In this document: piece after piece, positions 43,011-54,441 of the stretch | How the letters are laid out: each line of letters begins with the position of its first letter | How positions within the stretch are numbered: the stretch's first letter is position 1 | Assembly (NCBI GenBank): GCA_946965045.2 | Contig: OX337230.1 | Coordinates: forward strand, 2,108,001-2,172,000 | Source of the DNA: Epithemia pelagica | Lineage: Eukaryota > Bacillariophyta > Bacillariophyceae > Surirellales > Surirellaceae | DNA: 64,000 bases | Direction of reading: 5' to 3' | Made by a program: the position numbers and the translations under genes | The notes under the pieces: model-generated | The model's database searches: none | Told to the model about the DNA's origin: nothing | The model's input: the letters and a program-made list of their open reading frames with translations, nothing else

Positions 43011-44345
43011 TAACAAAACTTGACACCCACAAAATTATAGTACTGAACTTGAACACAGTAACCAGACGAGAGCTCAGAGGTCATCAGTCGCCACTGAGAT
43101 CTCAGCAAGAGAGTATGCATGCGTTCTGACTCTCACAAAGGCAATCAGCGTAGGTCTTCCTAAACAGCAACAAAGATTGCACCCTCAATGACCAACAGTG
43201 ATCAGACGATGCACCAATAAAGACATCACCAACACAGGAAAAGGGTCTTCATGCCTCATCCGGTTCTGATTGTGTCGCTTCAACCATTTCAATCGATATA
43301 TCTTTGTGACATTCATGCTCAGGGTTCTTTCAAGTACAACACCGATGCAATAGCTACCAATGACGCTACAAAACCCACAGAGCCAAACATGAGGAGAGAA
43401 CCAAACTTGCCCAGCACCGCAACCGAGAGTGTTGCCGTAACTCCAGCAAATGACGGCCCCAAACCTTTGGCAACACTAGATCCAAGTATTGACAATCCGT
43501 TCAAAGCTGCTCTGGAGTCTGTAGAAACTGTGCGGTTGATGGCAACTGAAATGTTGGCAAAGAAGACAAGCAGAACTGTTTTGGAGAGAGCCAGAACAAT
43601 GCACAAATATGCAAAGGTAAACGGTGAAATGGCATCTTGATCATCCTTGTCGCTGGGAGAGTAGCCTCGATTGATGAGAAGCGAAACCGGAACCAAAAAC
43701 ACCATGGGTGCGCACAAGATCGCACCAGTTCGAATGGATCCATAGAGACCAAGTTGATTGTAGACAAAGGTCTGGATAAAATACTGGCTGACAGCGAATA
43801 TAATGCCACTCGTCGATAGAATTTGTCCAATCTTTCTCTCAGACAAACCAAATCCTAGGGATAAGAAAAATGAATAAGTGGGTAAGATAAGTATGATTCC
43901 ACGCCTCTTGTTCTTTCAGGTAAACGACCATGTTTGCCTTTTGTGTTAAAAAATAGAACCAAAGCCATGCACTTACCGGCAGTCGTTGAGATGCAAAATA
44001 GAGGAAACATTTCATCGATCGCCATGGTCACAAAGGACTGACCGCAATAAACCAACAAACAAGAAAGAGTCTGACGTCGCTTCATGAGACTCCAAATAGA
44101 TGTCTCTTCTTGTTGATCATGTTCGCGAGACCAGGGAAACTTGCTCCATTTTCATCGAGTCCTCTGCCCGCATACTTCGAGAGTCCGACATCTTACACTT
44201 CCTGCTGTCTTAGCGTTGTCCTGCTGTTCATGTTTGCTCATCATCTGTTTCTATGTGTTGGCCATGGTTCATTAACAAATAATGAACACAGATGCACACG
44301 CACACAAATGGGTGTTCTTAAATGCGACTGCGGAGGACTGACGGT
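43011..44345. repeat. Tandem duplication, left (truncated) copy
   Basis: This segment matches 44531-46787 from its 3' flank (AACAAAACTTGACACCCA...) through the gene and into its 5' flank. About 920 bases of the coding part are missing. The right copy is the intact one. Confidence 0.75.
43249..44241 (-). pseudogene. Truncated ZIFL-type MFS carrier copy
   Basis: It starts like the intact neighbour (MSKHEQQDN, then TAGSVRCRTLEVC). The early frame then ends in a stop at the place where SMKMEQ continues in the intact gene. Most of the transporter's first half is deleted: the sequence jumps from the segment matching the first 40 codons to QQEETSIWSLMKRRQTLSCL. The intron and the second exon are retained, nearly identical to the neighbour (SERKIGQILSTSGIIF onward). 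Close to the C-terminus a 2-base deletion ends the frame at YLKEP. It cannot encode a working 12-helix carrier. The high similarity implies a recent duplication. Confidence 0.8.
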
Positions 44346-44769
44346 TTGACGGTGATGGCAAATTTGACTACCTCCTACCTCGACCAACGATTTGGGTAAC
44401 ATAGCCAATATCCTATTTGCACCCACTTTAGGAATAAACGGAATGCAACCGAGAGGGTTCTGAGAAGATTATTTTCTCTACTTGTTGACCCCAAAGTGAA
44501 AATAGCCTGGCACTCTCTGCCATTGCGGATAACAAAACTTGACACCCATAAAATCATAGCAGTAAGCTTAAACACAGTGACCAGACGAGAGCTCAGAGGT
44601 CATCAGAATCGCCGCTAAGACTTCAGCAAGAGAGTATGCATGCGTTCTGACTCTCACAAGGGCAATTAGCGTAAGTTTGCCTGAACAGCAACAACGATTA
44701 CACCCTCAATGATCAGCAGTGACAAGACCATGCACCAATAAAGACATCACCAACACGGGAAAAGGGTCT
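44346..44769. other. Spacer between the duplicated copies
   Basis: 44531-44769 belongs to the duplicated 3' flank of the intact carrier. 44346-44530 is unique, and I see no gene in it. Confidence 0.4.
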
Positions 44770-46709
44770 TCATGCCTCATCCGGTTCTGATTGTGTCGCT
44801 TCAACCATTCCAATCGACATGTCTTGGAGACATTCATGCTCAGGGTCTTCTTTCAAGTACACCACCGATGCAGTAGCTACCAATGACGCTACAAAACCCA
44901 CAGAGCCAAACATGAGGAGAGAACCAAACTTGCCCAGCACCGCAACCGAGAGTGTTGCCGTAACTCCAGCAAATGACGGCCCCAAACCTTTGGCAACACT
45001 AGATCCAAGTATTGACAATCCGTTCAAAGCTGCTCTGGAGTCTGTAGAAACTGTGCGGTTGATGGCAACTGAAATGTTGGCAAAAAAGACTAGGAGAAAT
45101 GTTTTGGATAGAGCCAGAACAATGCACAAATAAGCAAAGGTAAAGGGTGAAATGGCATCTTGATCATCCTTGTCGCTGGGAGAGTAGCCTCGATTGATGA
45201 GAAGCGAAACCGGAACCAAAAACACCATGGGTGCGCACAAGATCGCACCAGTTCGAATGGATCCATAGAGACCAAGTTGATTGTAGACAAAGGTCTGGAT
45301 AAAATACTGGCTGACAGCGAATATAATGCCACTCGTCGATAGAATTTGTCCAATCTTTCTCTCAGACAAACCAAATCCTAGGGATAAGAAAAATGAATGA
45401 GTGGGTAAGATAAGTATGATTCCACGCCTCTTGTTCTTTCAGGTAAACGACCATGTTTGCCTTTTGTGTTAAAAAATAGAACCAAAGGCATGTACGTACC
45501 GGCTCTGGTTGAGATGCAAAACAAAGGAAACATTTCATCGATCGCCAACGTCACAAAGGACTGACCCCAATATACCAGCAAACAAGAAAGAGTCTGACGT
45601 CGCTTCATGAGACTCCAAATAGATGTCTCTTCTTGTTGATCGTTGTCAGCGACCAACTCTTCATTTGAAACCTCGTCCAGATCGTTGGTCTGTTCTGTGA
45701 CTGAATCACCGGAGCTCTCTCCAACATCACTTTGGTGAGACTTTATAACAGGCAAGCTTCGGTATCGGTTCCTGTTATTCACCCTACAGGGAAGGGCTTT
45801 TAGATAGTTTGCTGCGTCTGAGAAAAAGAGAAGTGGATCTCGTCTTTTGGAAGGCGACAAGGTTTCCTTGATACAAAAGTGACAAAGCAGTAAAGCCACA
45901 ATGCACATGAGAGATCCCAGAAGGTTGGGCAACAAAAAAGGAAACCTTTCTAGAAGTGACGCCAGTGCCTCGTGCTCGTCCCAGAGTTTCAGATCGGGAT
46001 ACTGTTTGACCGGTTCCGCCAAAAGTCCAGACACAAAGGGAGAAATAAAGAACCCCCAGGCCCACATCCCCAGGACCAGCGACATCGTCCGCGCCTCATC
46101 TTTTTCATTGCCACGACCAAGGTCGGAGACAAGGGTTTTGTTGGTTCCTACGATGCCATTCGACATGCCAATTGAGAACCGAACCAGAAGCGCCCGAGCG
46201 AAGGATGGAGCGAGTCCAAACAACATGGAGAGGAGACAAGAGAGACCGAGTGAAGCGATCAAGGCAGTCTTCCGACCATACGTATCTGCAACTTTCCCCC
46301 AACCGTATGCAGTTACCATTCGGCCAAAATTGAAGGACGAGGCCAGTAAACCAGCATACGAACCCGCATTGTCTTGATTGGCAGATTCAATGAATTGAAT
46401 CACCATGTATCCAGAGTAGGGAAAAACGGATATCAACAAGTAAGAATGTGTCAACATTCCAAAGCAAAGTGACACAATCGAACCAAAATGCAATGATGAT
46501 GCCGTCGCATCTGACGTATTCTGCGTAGAATGCTCATTCTCAAATTCTTCATTCGGCGCGCAAGTCTGGATAGTTCCATAACCTCCCGTTCGCGAGACCA
46601 GGGAAACTTGCTCCATTTTCATCGAGTCCTCTGTCTCGCATACTTCGAGAGTCCGACATCTTACACTTCCTGCTGTCTCGGCCTTGTCCTGCTGTTCATC
46701 TTTGCTCAT
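44770..46709 (-). CDS. MFS carrier, ZIFL type, intact copy
   Basis: Exon 1 is 46709-45500, the intron 45499-45378 (122 nt, GTACGT to CCTAG, phase 1) and exon 2 45377-44770, about 605 residues. The join gives CISTRAG|FGLSERKIGQIL, equivalent to SRVAGLSLDERHIGQIM in the carrier at 37-39 kb. Twelve helices are expected. Signatures are LISVFPYSGYM, AGSYAGLLASSFNFGRMVTA and YGWGKVADTYGRKTAL (G-x-x-x-D-x-x-G-R-K), and in the second half IDEMFPLFCIS. A charged loop of about 80 residues joins the halves. The N-terminal 70 residues are cytosolic and Glu/Thr-rich. It shares clear family identity with the 37-kb carrier but is a different paralogue. Substrate and membrane are unknown; plant relatives move organic anions or metal chelates against H+. 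Confidence 0.85.
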
Positions 46710-46978
46710 CGTCTGTTGCTATGTTGGCCATTGTTCATGAACCGTGGACACCGTCTCATCTTTAATGCGACTGCGGGGGACTGACGAAGGTTTTACGCGG
46801 GACTGAATCTCTTATCGTGCGGAACACCCAATGCACAAATCGCAAAATCGCGCAGGTCGATGCTTGCTGGAAACGATTTGGAAGACGTTCTCACCAAAAT
46901 CGCGCTTTTGCGCGTCGATAGAATGGGCCCATAGACAAAAAGTAAAGGAGACGACTCCATGCAACCACCCGCGCTGTC
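46710..46978. other. Upstream region of divergent genes
   Basis: This short region lies between the carrier (-) and the NTPase (+). 46710-46787 is the 5' end of the duplicated segment. Two CAAAATCGCG-like motifs lie near 46846 and 46895. Confidence 0.35.
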
Positions 46979-48521
46979 ATGAGTACCCTTGGCATGGAAA
47001 CAGACGAGACGAGCGGTGTGAATGGCGAAGATGAAGATTTCGTGGCAGTGGATATGAAGGACATTGCTGCAGGCCAGTCGTACGCTTTAAACGGAATGGA
47101 TGTTTCGGTCGGACACGTCGAGTACCCAATTTTATGCCCGTGGTGTAATTCCTGATCTCTTTGCTAGCCTTGAGAATAGTACCCTTCTTCAAGGCCCCCC
47201 AGGCTCAGGGAAGTCTACGGCAGTCTGGTTTTGGCTTCAACGCTTTGTTCTCAGAACGAAACAATGTGGGGTGTGGTTTCATTTCCACAAACAGCACGAA
47301 ACACTTACTTGTGTGGTGGTCGAAGCGAACGGAAATGGCAATACCGTGCGCTTGACGGAAATTTTGGAAGAAAGCCCAATCGATTACGTCGCACGAAACT
47401 ACAATGTGAAATGTTGCGTTGTTGACGGTGTACGTGTTTCGAATGAGAGAAGCGCGGCTGCGACTTGGGGGGTGTTCGGCAGATTGCCAGTGCGTTTGCT
47501 TAGAACAAAACATACGATATGGGTCTCGAGTCTACAGGTTGTTATCCCTGGAGAAGAGCTGAGCATGTCAAATACAACAGAGATTCTTTTGACATCTTGG
47601 AGACTTGACGAACTTCGTGATTTCGCCCGTACATTTTCTGATACAAAGAAGGCCGCGTTCATTGAGGACGCAAAGTCGATTTTTCCATCCCTCAACTCGT
47701 TCGATGCGACAATTAATGCCAAGTTCTGGCTCTTTGGAGGCAGTGCAACGTGGATGTTTGGGATGTCAGCGAGTCTGGCACGCAAGGACATTGATCGCTA
47801 CATAGAGAAAGTCGACAATGCTGATAAGTTGAATGCAGGGCTTCAAGGAGTTCGAGGAGATCTTGCGGTGAACCATGTTGTTGGACGGTATGACGATGGT
47901 TCGATTGAACTGATAAGTTCTTATGTGCTTGAATGTATTGCGAAGCGAGTGGGTTTGAAGGCAATTTGCGTAATGTATAACTCGCCTTGGGTTAGAAATA
48001 AACCGTCAGTGCACGACTTTGTTTTTGAATGGGACATATACGCACAAGTACAGGTAAAGCAGCAGTTGAAATTGGCTAGTCCAGATGGGCATGAGCTCAC
48101 TTGGGTGGTAGACGAGGATGTCACTTTGGAAAAGTTCTTGGCAGATGGCGTCACTTCGGCGCGCATGATGATACGACCTCCGAAATGGAATCACCCGGAA
48201 TTTGATGGTTTGTACAATGAACGTGACATTGCTGGAAACAATCACTTAGTTGCATGGAACGCGTCAGAAGCGACGACTCATAAGGCAACGGTTCACAATC
48301 TTGTAGCTCTGTTATGGGCATTGGCTAAGCGGGTCGATCGACCTATTTCATTTTCTACGGTGCGATTCATTTTCATCGTACCGAAGAAGGACTTGGCGAC
48401 ATTCAAACTCCCGAGTGACCAGAAAACACTAGAGGCCAAACAAGCGTTTTCAGTTGCGACATGGGGGTTCACGCAATTTGAAGTACTCGGTGCGACCGTC
48501 ACTCGGCTGAGCGCAATCTAA
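46979..48521 (+). pseudogene. RHS/Crinkler-like P-loop NTPase-nuclease, probably frameshifted
   Basis: From ATG 46979 a 55-codon frame (GMETDETSG ... YALNGMDV) stops soon after. The main frame, open from ATG 47100 (473 residues), starts at MFRSDTSSTQFYARGVIPDL, just where the first frame reads NGMD. Loss of two bases around 47099-47103 would explain this. The core has Walker A LLQGPPGSGKSTAVWFWLQ, then KCCVVDGVRV (Walker B-like), ILLTSWRLDELRDFA and FWLFGGSATWMFGMS. The C-terminal part has HPEFDGLY, WNASEATTHK and VRFIFIVPKKD, which fits a PD-(D/E)xK-type nuclease fold. This NTPase plus nuclease order is that of trypanosome RHS and Crinkler-type proteins described in many protists. Translation from 47100 might still give a near-complete protein. 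Cellular role is not established; effector, anti-transposon and transcription-linked roles have been proposed for the families. Confidence 0.55.
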
Positions 48522-48823
48522 AGGACCACAGAGCTCCTAGTAAAGGCTACCGAGTAAGATCCTTGCTCGTGGTGTGATGCTCTGTACAGCGCATCTAACT
48601 TCAAAAAAGCATCGAAGATCGAAGCTACTGTAATCGTTCAGATCGTTGACAGACTTCTCGTGATCATCGCTTCCCAAGAAAAATGGCCTTGAGCAAGAAC
48701 GCACTCGGACAACATTACCTAGGAAGGTAGCTTATACATTTAAGGTTCACGAGCATTACAACTTACAACGTTAACAAACAACACGTCCTTCACGAAAACA
48801 AACAAAACAGACATAGACTCTCG
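48522..48823. other. Short region between convergent genes
   Basis: 3' flanks of the NTPase (+) and the four-pass membrane protein (-). No feature was recognised. Confidence 0.3.
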
Positions 48824-51719
48824 CTACAGATCAATATAATGATCCTGTTGCTGCGCTAGCAACGCCGCGGTGGAGGTTGTTGTCTGTGCTCTTGCGAAGC
48901 CCGCCTCATCAGCAGAAGTGTCTTCTTCAGATATGATCGACAGGAGTAGGGGATCTGTTTCGTCAGTGAAGTTTTCCCCCTGTCCCCTTTGTTCTCCGGG
49001 AATTGGATTTCCGTTCATTTCGTTCTGATTGATGGCTCCAGAACTCCTCGAATCGGATGGAGGTTGTTGTTGTTGCTGCTGCTGTTGCAGAGAAGTGCTG
49101 GAACGTGCGGCAGCCACCAGATTCTTCGCGCTTCGTGTCAGTGACCCAAGACGTATTCTATGAAAGATATTTGGGTTCCGATTGTTGTTGTTCACTGCGA
49201 TGCCGTTGTTGCGACTGCTCGTCTCTGTGCTTGAAGAAGAAGTAGGAAGGACATCCGCCTCACTTGCGGGAAAGCTGTTTGCACTGCTAGTCTTCCGGCC
49301 GTGCGGGTCGTTGGAGTCACTGGCGCAGTCGTCTTCCTCGTCCCCTGCACAATAATCGGAATCTGAAATGATTTCATCCAAAAAGTCGACAGGTGGTTCA
49401 AAGCCGTACATATCGCGTACATCTTCTTCGGCCTGCCATTCCTGACGAATCTGTTGCTTCTTTTGTGGAGAAGTTTTTGTCGTTGAATTGGACGCCGTGC
49501 CGACTGTAGAGTCAGTAGCAGGGTGATGACTTTGGCGGCGGTAAACGGCAACAACCGATTGGCGCTGCAAACGTTTCTCAGCCGCTTCCTGTGATTCCAA
49601 AATGCGATCGGCTGTCATTTGCGCGGCAACAGCTGCTGCTGACTTTGCTGCAACGGGAGAGAGAAAGGTCCCACTATCGGAGTTCTTTGGACCTTCTTGC
49701 ATTTTGTGTTCACCAACATTGTCGTCCTTGTCTTGTTGAATGCTTTGGTCGTGATTTTCTTCTCCTTCATCTTCTTCCTCCTCTTCTAGATGAGGGAGCA
49801 ACTGCATGGAGGATGGCTCATCCAGGTCGTCAAACTCTTCACTCTGTGCAACACCGTATCTGGTCTTACTCAAGTCACCACTTTGCGACAATGTCATCTG
49901 AACGACGTTGTAAAGGTCGTTGCTTGCCGTTCGATTGAGGACAGACGGTCTTGGGAAACGGATTTCATTCACCAAATCGTCCACGGATTCATCGTCCGGG
50001 GGAGGTACAAACTCCCCGCTTATGTGGTCACTTCCTTCGGTGTATGCGTCCTCCTCGTCCTCGTCTGGCATGTTCTTGTCGGATCGTATCGAACTGCGTG
50101 AAGCGCGAGAACTACTCCGTCGACGTCGTTTGTAACTTCGATTGCCACTACTCAAGGGTGATGGTGTAGAAACATCTTGTCCCGAATTTTGTGGCGAAAA
50201 GGCCAAGGCGGACCGGAGAATTGACTCGGTTTCCTCTGTATTGATTCGATCCCTGGTCGTAGTACCAGTGGTGGTGCCGTAGTCTGTCGCTTCAGTTGGA
50301 AGGGTCGAGGAAGAGTTGGGAATGTTGGAGGATGAACCGGCAGTGGTGTCCAACGAGCGTGGTACCAAAGCGGCTGTTATAGAAGCTAGCAGCGGTGTCG
50401 ACGAAGACGATACGGCAGAATCAGTGCGATCCACCAATTGCGAAGAGGACTGGGGTCCGGAGGCTAGGGAGGTGTTGGAAATGTACCCACTGCTGCCACC
50501 GCCCCCACCACCACTGGTGCTGCTCCCTTGATGAGCCAACACACGACGGCGCACTGCCCCTTTCGTACTGGACTTGTTCTTGCTCTTACTGCGAATACTC
50601 TTGGTGGTATTGCTGCCATGGCTACCGGTCTGAGTCTGGTTGTAGTAGTTGCTGTTGCGAGTCGAACTCGTCACCGCAGAGTCACCGAGATTGTTGTGGT
50701 TGGTCAAACAATGATTGTTGAGAATACTGCTGCTGTACTGTGAGGTGACGGATGTTCGTCGACGTCTCCGTTCCGTCGCTTTGATGAGGAGGGAGGCATG
50801 AAGTCCACTCGGTAAGAGGAACCGTTCAAATTGTGGATCCAACACACGCCGTTTTCCCATGGCACCCGTGTGTATAATCAAACGTCCAAAGGCACTGAGA
50901 GAAACGACAACTTGAAAGAACAAGGCCGTGACCAAGAAAATGAGGGCATACATGGCAGGGCCCGACACAATTTCAATCAAAAACAAAATCAGAGACGTCA
51001 AGTAGAGGTACAAGGAGGCCACCACAAATTTGGATGGCAGACTGGTCACATATTGTCCCATACTGGAGCGCAAAAGAGCATGAGAATTGGTGTCCGAAAT
51101 GGCACTCAAGAGTCCCCATGCCGTGTAGGTGGCGACCAAACCCAAGACTGTGACGACGGCCCCGACAATTAAACAAATTCCCATCCAGTACTTGTTGGTA
51201 CCATAGTTTTGTTCGTGCAAGGCTTGCCGCATGTCGGTCGAAAATTTTGCCGAATTGATCAAATTGGACATGATAGAACCAAGCAAGAGGGAAAAGAAAA
51301 CCATGTTGGATGCAAAGCGTTTGGTATTGTATTCGCGAATGTCCTTGCCCTCGTTAGCCCCTGCAGTTGTTGTATCGGAGAAGGTCACCAAAGAGAAAGA
51401 CAAAAGGACAACTTCATGAGCATCGTAGATCTCAATCAACCGATGAGGAAATAGAACATTTTTCAAAACGTAGTAGTATCAACTCACAAGCAATATGTCG
51501 TTGCCACAAGGTGGTTTGATCCACTGTGACAAAGCATTCCAAAATTTCCATTAACCCCAGCAAGCTCATCCATGTTCCTTGATCAAAATCGTCCACACTT
51601 TCATTTTTCCGCCGTCGACGTTTCTGTTCTTTGGTTGCGGTGGCTGGAGTGGAGCTGCTGGTTTTGAGGTTCTCGTTTTGGTTCTCTCGCCTACCCCGAC
51701 TGCGATTGTTCCAGGTCAT
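48824..51719 (-). CDS. Four-pass membrane protein with long Ser/acidic tail
   Basis: Exon 1 is 51719-51488, the intron 51487-51412 (76 nt, GTGAGT to GAAG, phase 1) and exon 2 51411-48824, about 939 residues. The acceptor is the one that keeps phase; another AG nearby would shift the frame, so the exact join is less certain than for the other genes. The N-terminus is basic and polar. Membrane helices read MVFFSLLLGSIMSNLI, YWMGICLIVGAVVTVLGLVA, VVASLYLYLTSLILFLIEIV and ALIFLVTALFFQVVVSL. A conserved-looking AFGRLIIHTGAMGKR follows the last helix. The remaining 600 residues are low complexity: basic RRRRR patches, many Ser, Asp/Glu runs (EEEEEDEGEE) and a poly-Gln stretch. I do not recognise a named family. 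A channel-like or scaffold role is possible but not supported. Confidence 0.65.
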
Positions 51720-52395
51720 GGTGTGACAATGACAATGCCATGAACATCAAAGCAGTTCACCAATATCGAGTTCACGACGATAATTCAGGCACCTGTCTTG
51801 TTGTCTTCAATATAGTATTCGTCCAAACCAAGAGGGATCAACCTTGTCTCGTTCAGATTTATTTAGATGTCTTGTGTATTCCGCTTGCCTGTGCGTGGTT
51901 TAACCAGTGTGCATGGAACGCGTCACCCAGAAATCTTTTGGTGTGGTTTGACCGATTGCTCGCTGTTTTTGTGGTTGAACTGCGACGTCGTTGCAATCGG
52001 CGAAGCATGGATGGGCCTTGCTCCAACGAGGATGATAACGAGAATGGGCGGCGCCGGCAATCTTGTTGTAGGAGCAACGAATGGGCCAAAAATGTGGTGG
52101 CTATTGAAGTTTGCCAGTGATTTGGCGCGCTCGGATTCTCGTACCTCTACTTGTACAATACGTCTAGCATACGTCCGTCTACGAACAGTCGCCGGGGGAC
52201 CTTGTCAAAACGCGAGGCTGGCTAAAGCGTACTCGGGAAACAATTTCCTCGTCCGAGACCCACATTCCAAACCCGCACGAGCTGTCGACAAAGATACAAT
52301 ACACGACGCAGAGACACATTTCATTTTCCGTGTTTGTTCTGCATATCGGATCACAAAATTCGACAATAGCCAAAGTCGAACACTCTTAGATTCCT
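51720..52395. other. Upstream region of divergent genes
   Basis: About 680 bases lie between the membrane protein (-) and the ABCF gene (+). A 216-residue open frame here (51867-52517) overlaps the ABCF start in another frame and looks compositional. It probably holds both promoters. Confidence 0.35.
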
Positions 52396-54366
52396 ATGAG
52401 CAACAGTTGGAACGACAGCGATCTCAACTCTCCATCCTTACTGGCAACCTGGACGACGGACTCACAGTGTTCGTATCATGGCGATTCGTTCAACTTTACT
52501 CTTGGCCTGGCACATGACAGCCATGTTCTCTTTGAGACATCCACCTTTAGTCTCCATCGAGGCACTGTGACGGGCTTGGTCGGCACGAATGGTTCAGGTA
52601 AATCCAGTCTTTCATCTGTTCTGGTATCCAAGCAGTTACCCGGATTTCCTTCCTTTTTGACTGTGACCTATGTCGGAGACGCCTCCACTGGCTCGCACCA
52701 CGACAAGCAAGAGGAGGAACGCATGATGAATATGAAACCAAAAGAATACCTTCATGATTGTATCAATCGGAGATTGGCTTCCGTCGAAAGCGAAATTGAA
52801 CGATTGGAGGGTCGATTGGAGGAAGACCCATCGGGATCGGAACAAGTTGTTGAGCGGCTGTCAGAGCTCTATGATGTTGCCGAATCTACCAAGGAGACGG
52901 CGGAACGAGAAATCCATTCCGTCTTGGTCGACGAGCTTGGTTTTGGTCCAAAGCTTCTTGATAAAACGCTAAAGCAATTGTCGAGTGGATGGTTGTATAA
53001 ATGTCGCCTGGTGGCCGCCCTCCTCAACCATTCAGATCTTGTCATTGTCGATGAACCCTCATTTCTCGACGCCAAGTCAATCTCATGGCTTGTCCAACAG
53101 CTGGAAAAAGTCGCCAAGGACGAACGCGCCATGATCGTTCTCGTCTCGCATAAGGAAGCCTTGTTGGATTAGCTTTGCAAGGAACACATTTTATATATTA
53201 ATGCCGCCAACAAGTCCCTGACACAGTACCATTTCGGTAGTGGGGGTGGTGGCGGTTACTCCGCCTTTCGAGAAATTCATGCCGCACAAGTGGAATCGTC
53301 TCGCCGAGCCGTTCAGTCTGCCGAGAAGAGGGTTGCAGGGGCGGACCAGACGCTTCAGCACGTGCAAGCGAAACTCAAACGGAACGAAAAGCATTTGAAA
53401 CAAACCACGGCTCAAAATGCAGATCAGCGCTTCATCAAGGGGAAGAGCAAAGAAAGTAAACAAAAGGGTGATAAATCGGCAACATCCAAATTGAAACATC
53501 TCAAGAAGCAGCAGGCTGATATTCAAGAGAGTTTGCAAAATCAGACCGTTACCGATAAGGTGAAACCCATTCGAATTCAAGGCAGTCGAGAGGCCACGAA
53601 TACACTAGCAGTGCTAGAGGATGTTGCTGTCAGTTACCACGACGACAGCGAATCGGACACGAAAGATTATGTCTTTGAAAATGTTGAGCTGCGTTTGGAG
53701 CCGTCGGACCGTATCTTGCTGGCTGGTGAGAATGGATGTGGAAAGAGTACATTGATCCAAGTGTTGCTAGGGGAATTGGAGCCTACCAAAGGGACTTGCC
53801 GAACGATGATTAGCAAACAAAGCTGCCTGTATTTCCCGCAGACGGCTCTTCACGATTTGGTTCGAGACCACGGATCTCAATCTGCCATGGAATTCTTTCT
53901 CCAAGCCATGACACTCAAGGATGGTGATCATACTAGTGCTATCGCGTCCTCATCGTCCTGGACCGAGACACAGATACGACAGCATTTGGGAGATTATGGA
54001 TTGTCACGTTCCACCGTTTTGCGTCCCATTCGAGCCTTGTCGGCGGGTCAACGTGTTCGACTGTGATTGGCCCACAAATCGGCCGTGTCCGCCAACAATT
54101 GGCAAAACAACAAAGCCGCATCGGGATTGTCCTTGTTAGTCTTGGACGAAATTTCGGAAAATGTGGACGTCGAAACGCGAGACAGTTTGATTCAACTCAT
54201 TAATAAGCCTCAGTCGGAAGGTGGCACACGCCATGGCCCTGAATGTAGCTGGGAAGGTGCTGTAATTGTCGTGTCTCATGATCCTGATTTTTGTCGCGAA
54301 TATCAGCCAACTCAGATATGGAATCTTGACAGACAAGGTTTACGAGTTGAATATCCCAATGTGTAA
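52396..54366 (+). pseudogene. ABCF ATPase with two in-frame stops
   Basis: One continuous frame of 657 codons is broken only by TAG (53170-53172) and TGA (54064-54066). The first nucleotide-binding domain has Walker A LVGTNGSGKSSL, a signature LSSGWLYKCRLVAALL, Walker B LVIVDEPSFLD and H-loop VSHKE. A coiled, Lys-rich linker follows. The second domain has Walker A LLAGENGCGKSTL, signature LSAGQRVRL, Walker B LLVLDEISENVD and VSHDPDF. Two ATP-binding cassettes with no membrane part define ABCF proteins, which act on ribosomes. Here the usual DEPTNHLD boxes are altered in both halves (DEPSFLD, DEISENVD), so the gene was already divergent. The stops fall just after domain 1 and inside domain 2's signature. 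With no indel in nearly 2 kb, decay is recent, or the stops are read through, or the bases are wrong. Confidence 0.7.
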
Positions 54367-54441
54367 GAATGAAAATACCATCATGATTTTATCTATGTAG
54401 TTGACGCTTTCTGCAGTTGACGACAAAAGCAGTGAACAGTT

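Noticed and set aside
51867-52517. 216-residue open frame upstream of the ABCF gene
   Set aside because: It overlaps the ABCF start in another frame and shows no recognisable motif; it looks like open sequence by chance.
15570-54366. Reassigned stop codon (alternative genetic code)
   Set aside because: TAA, TAG and TGA all occur as internal stops, and the intact genes use ordinary stops; frameshifts accompany several of them.
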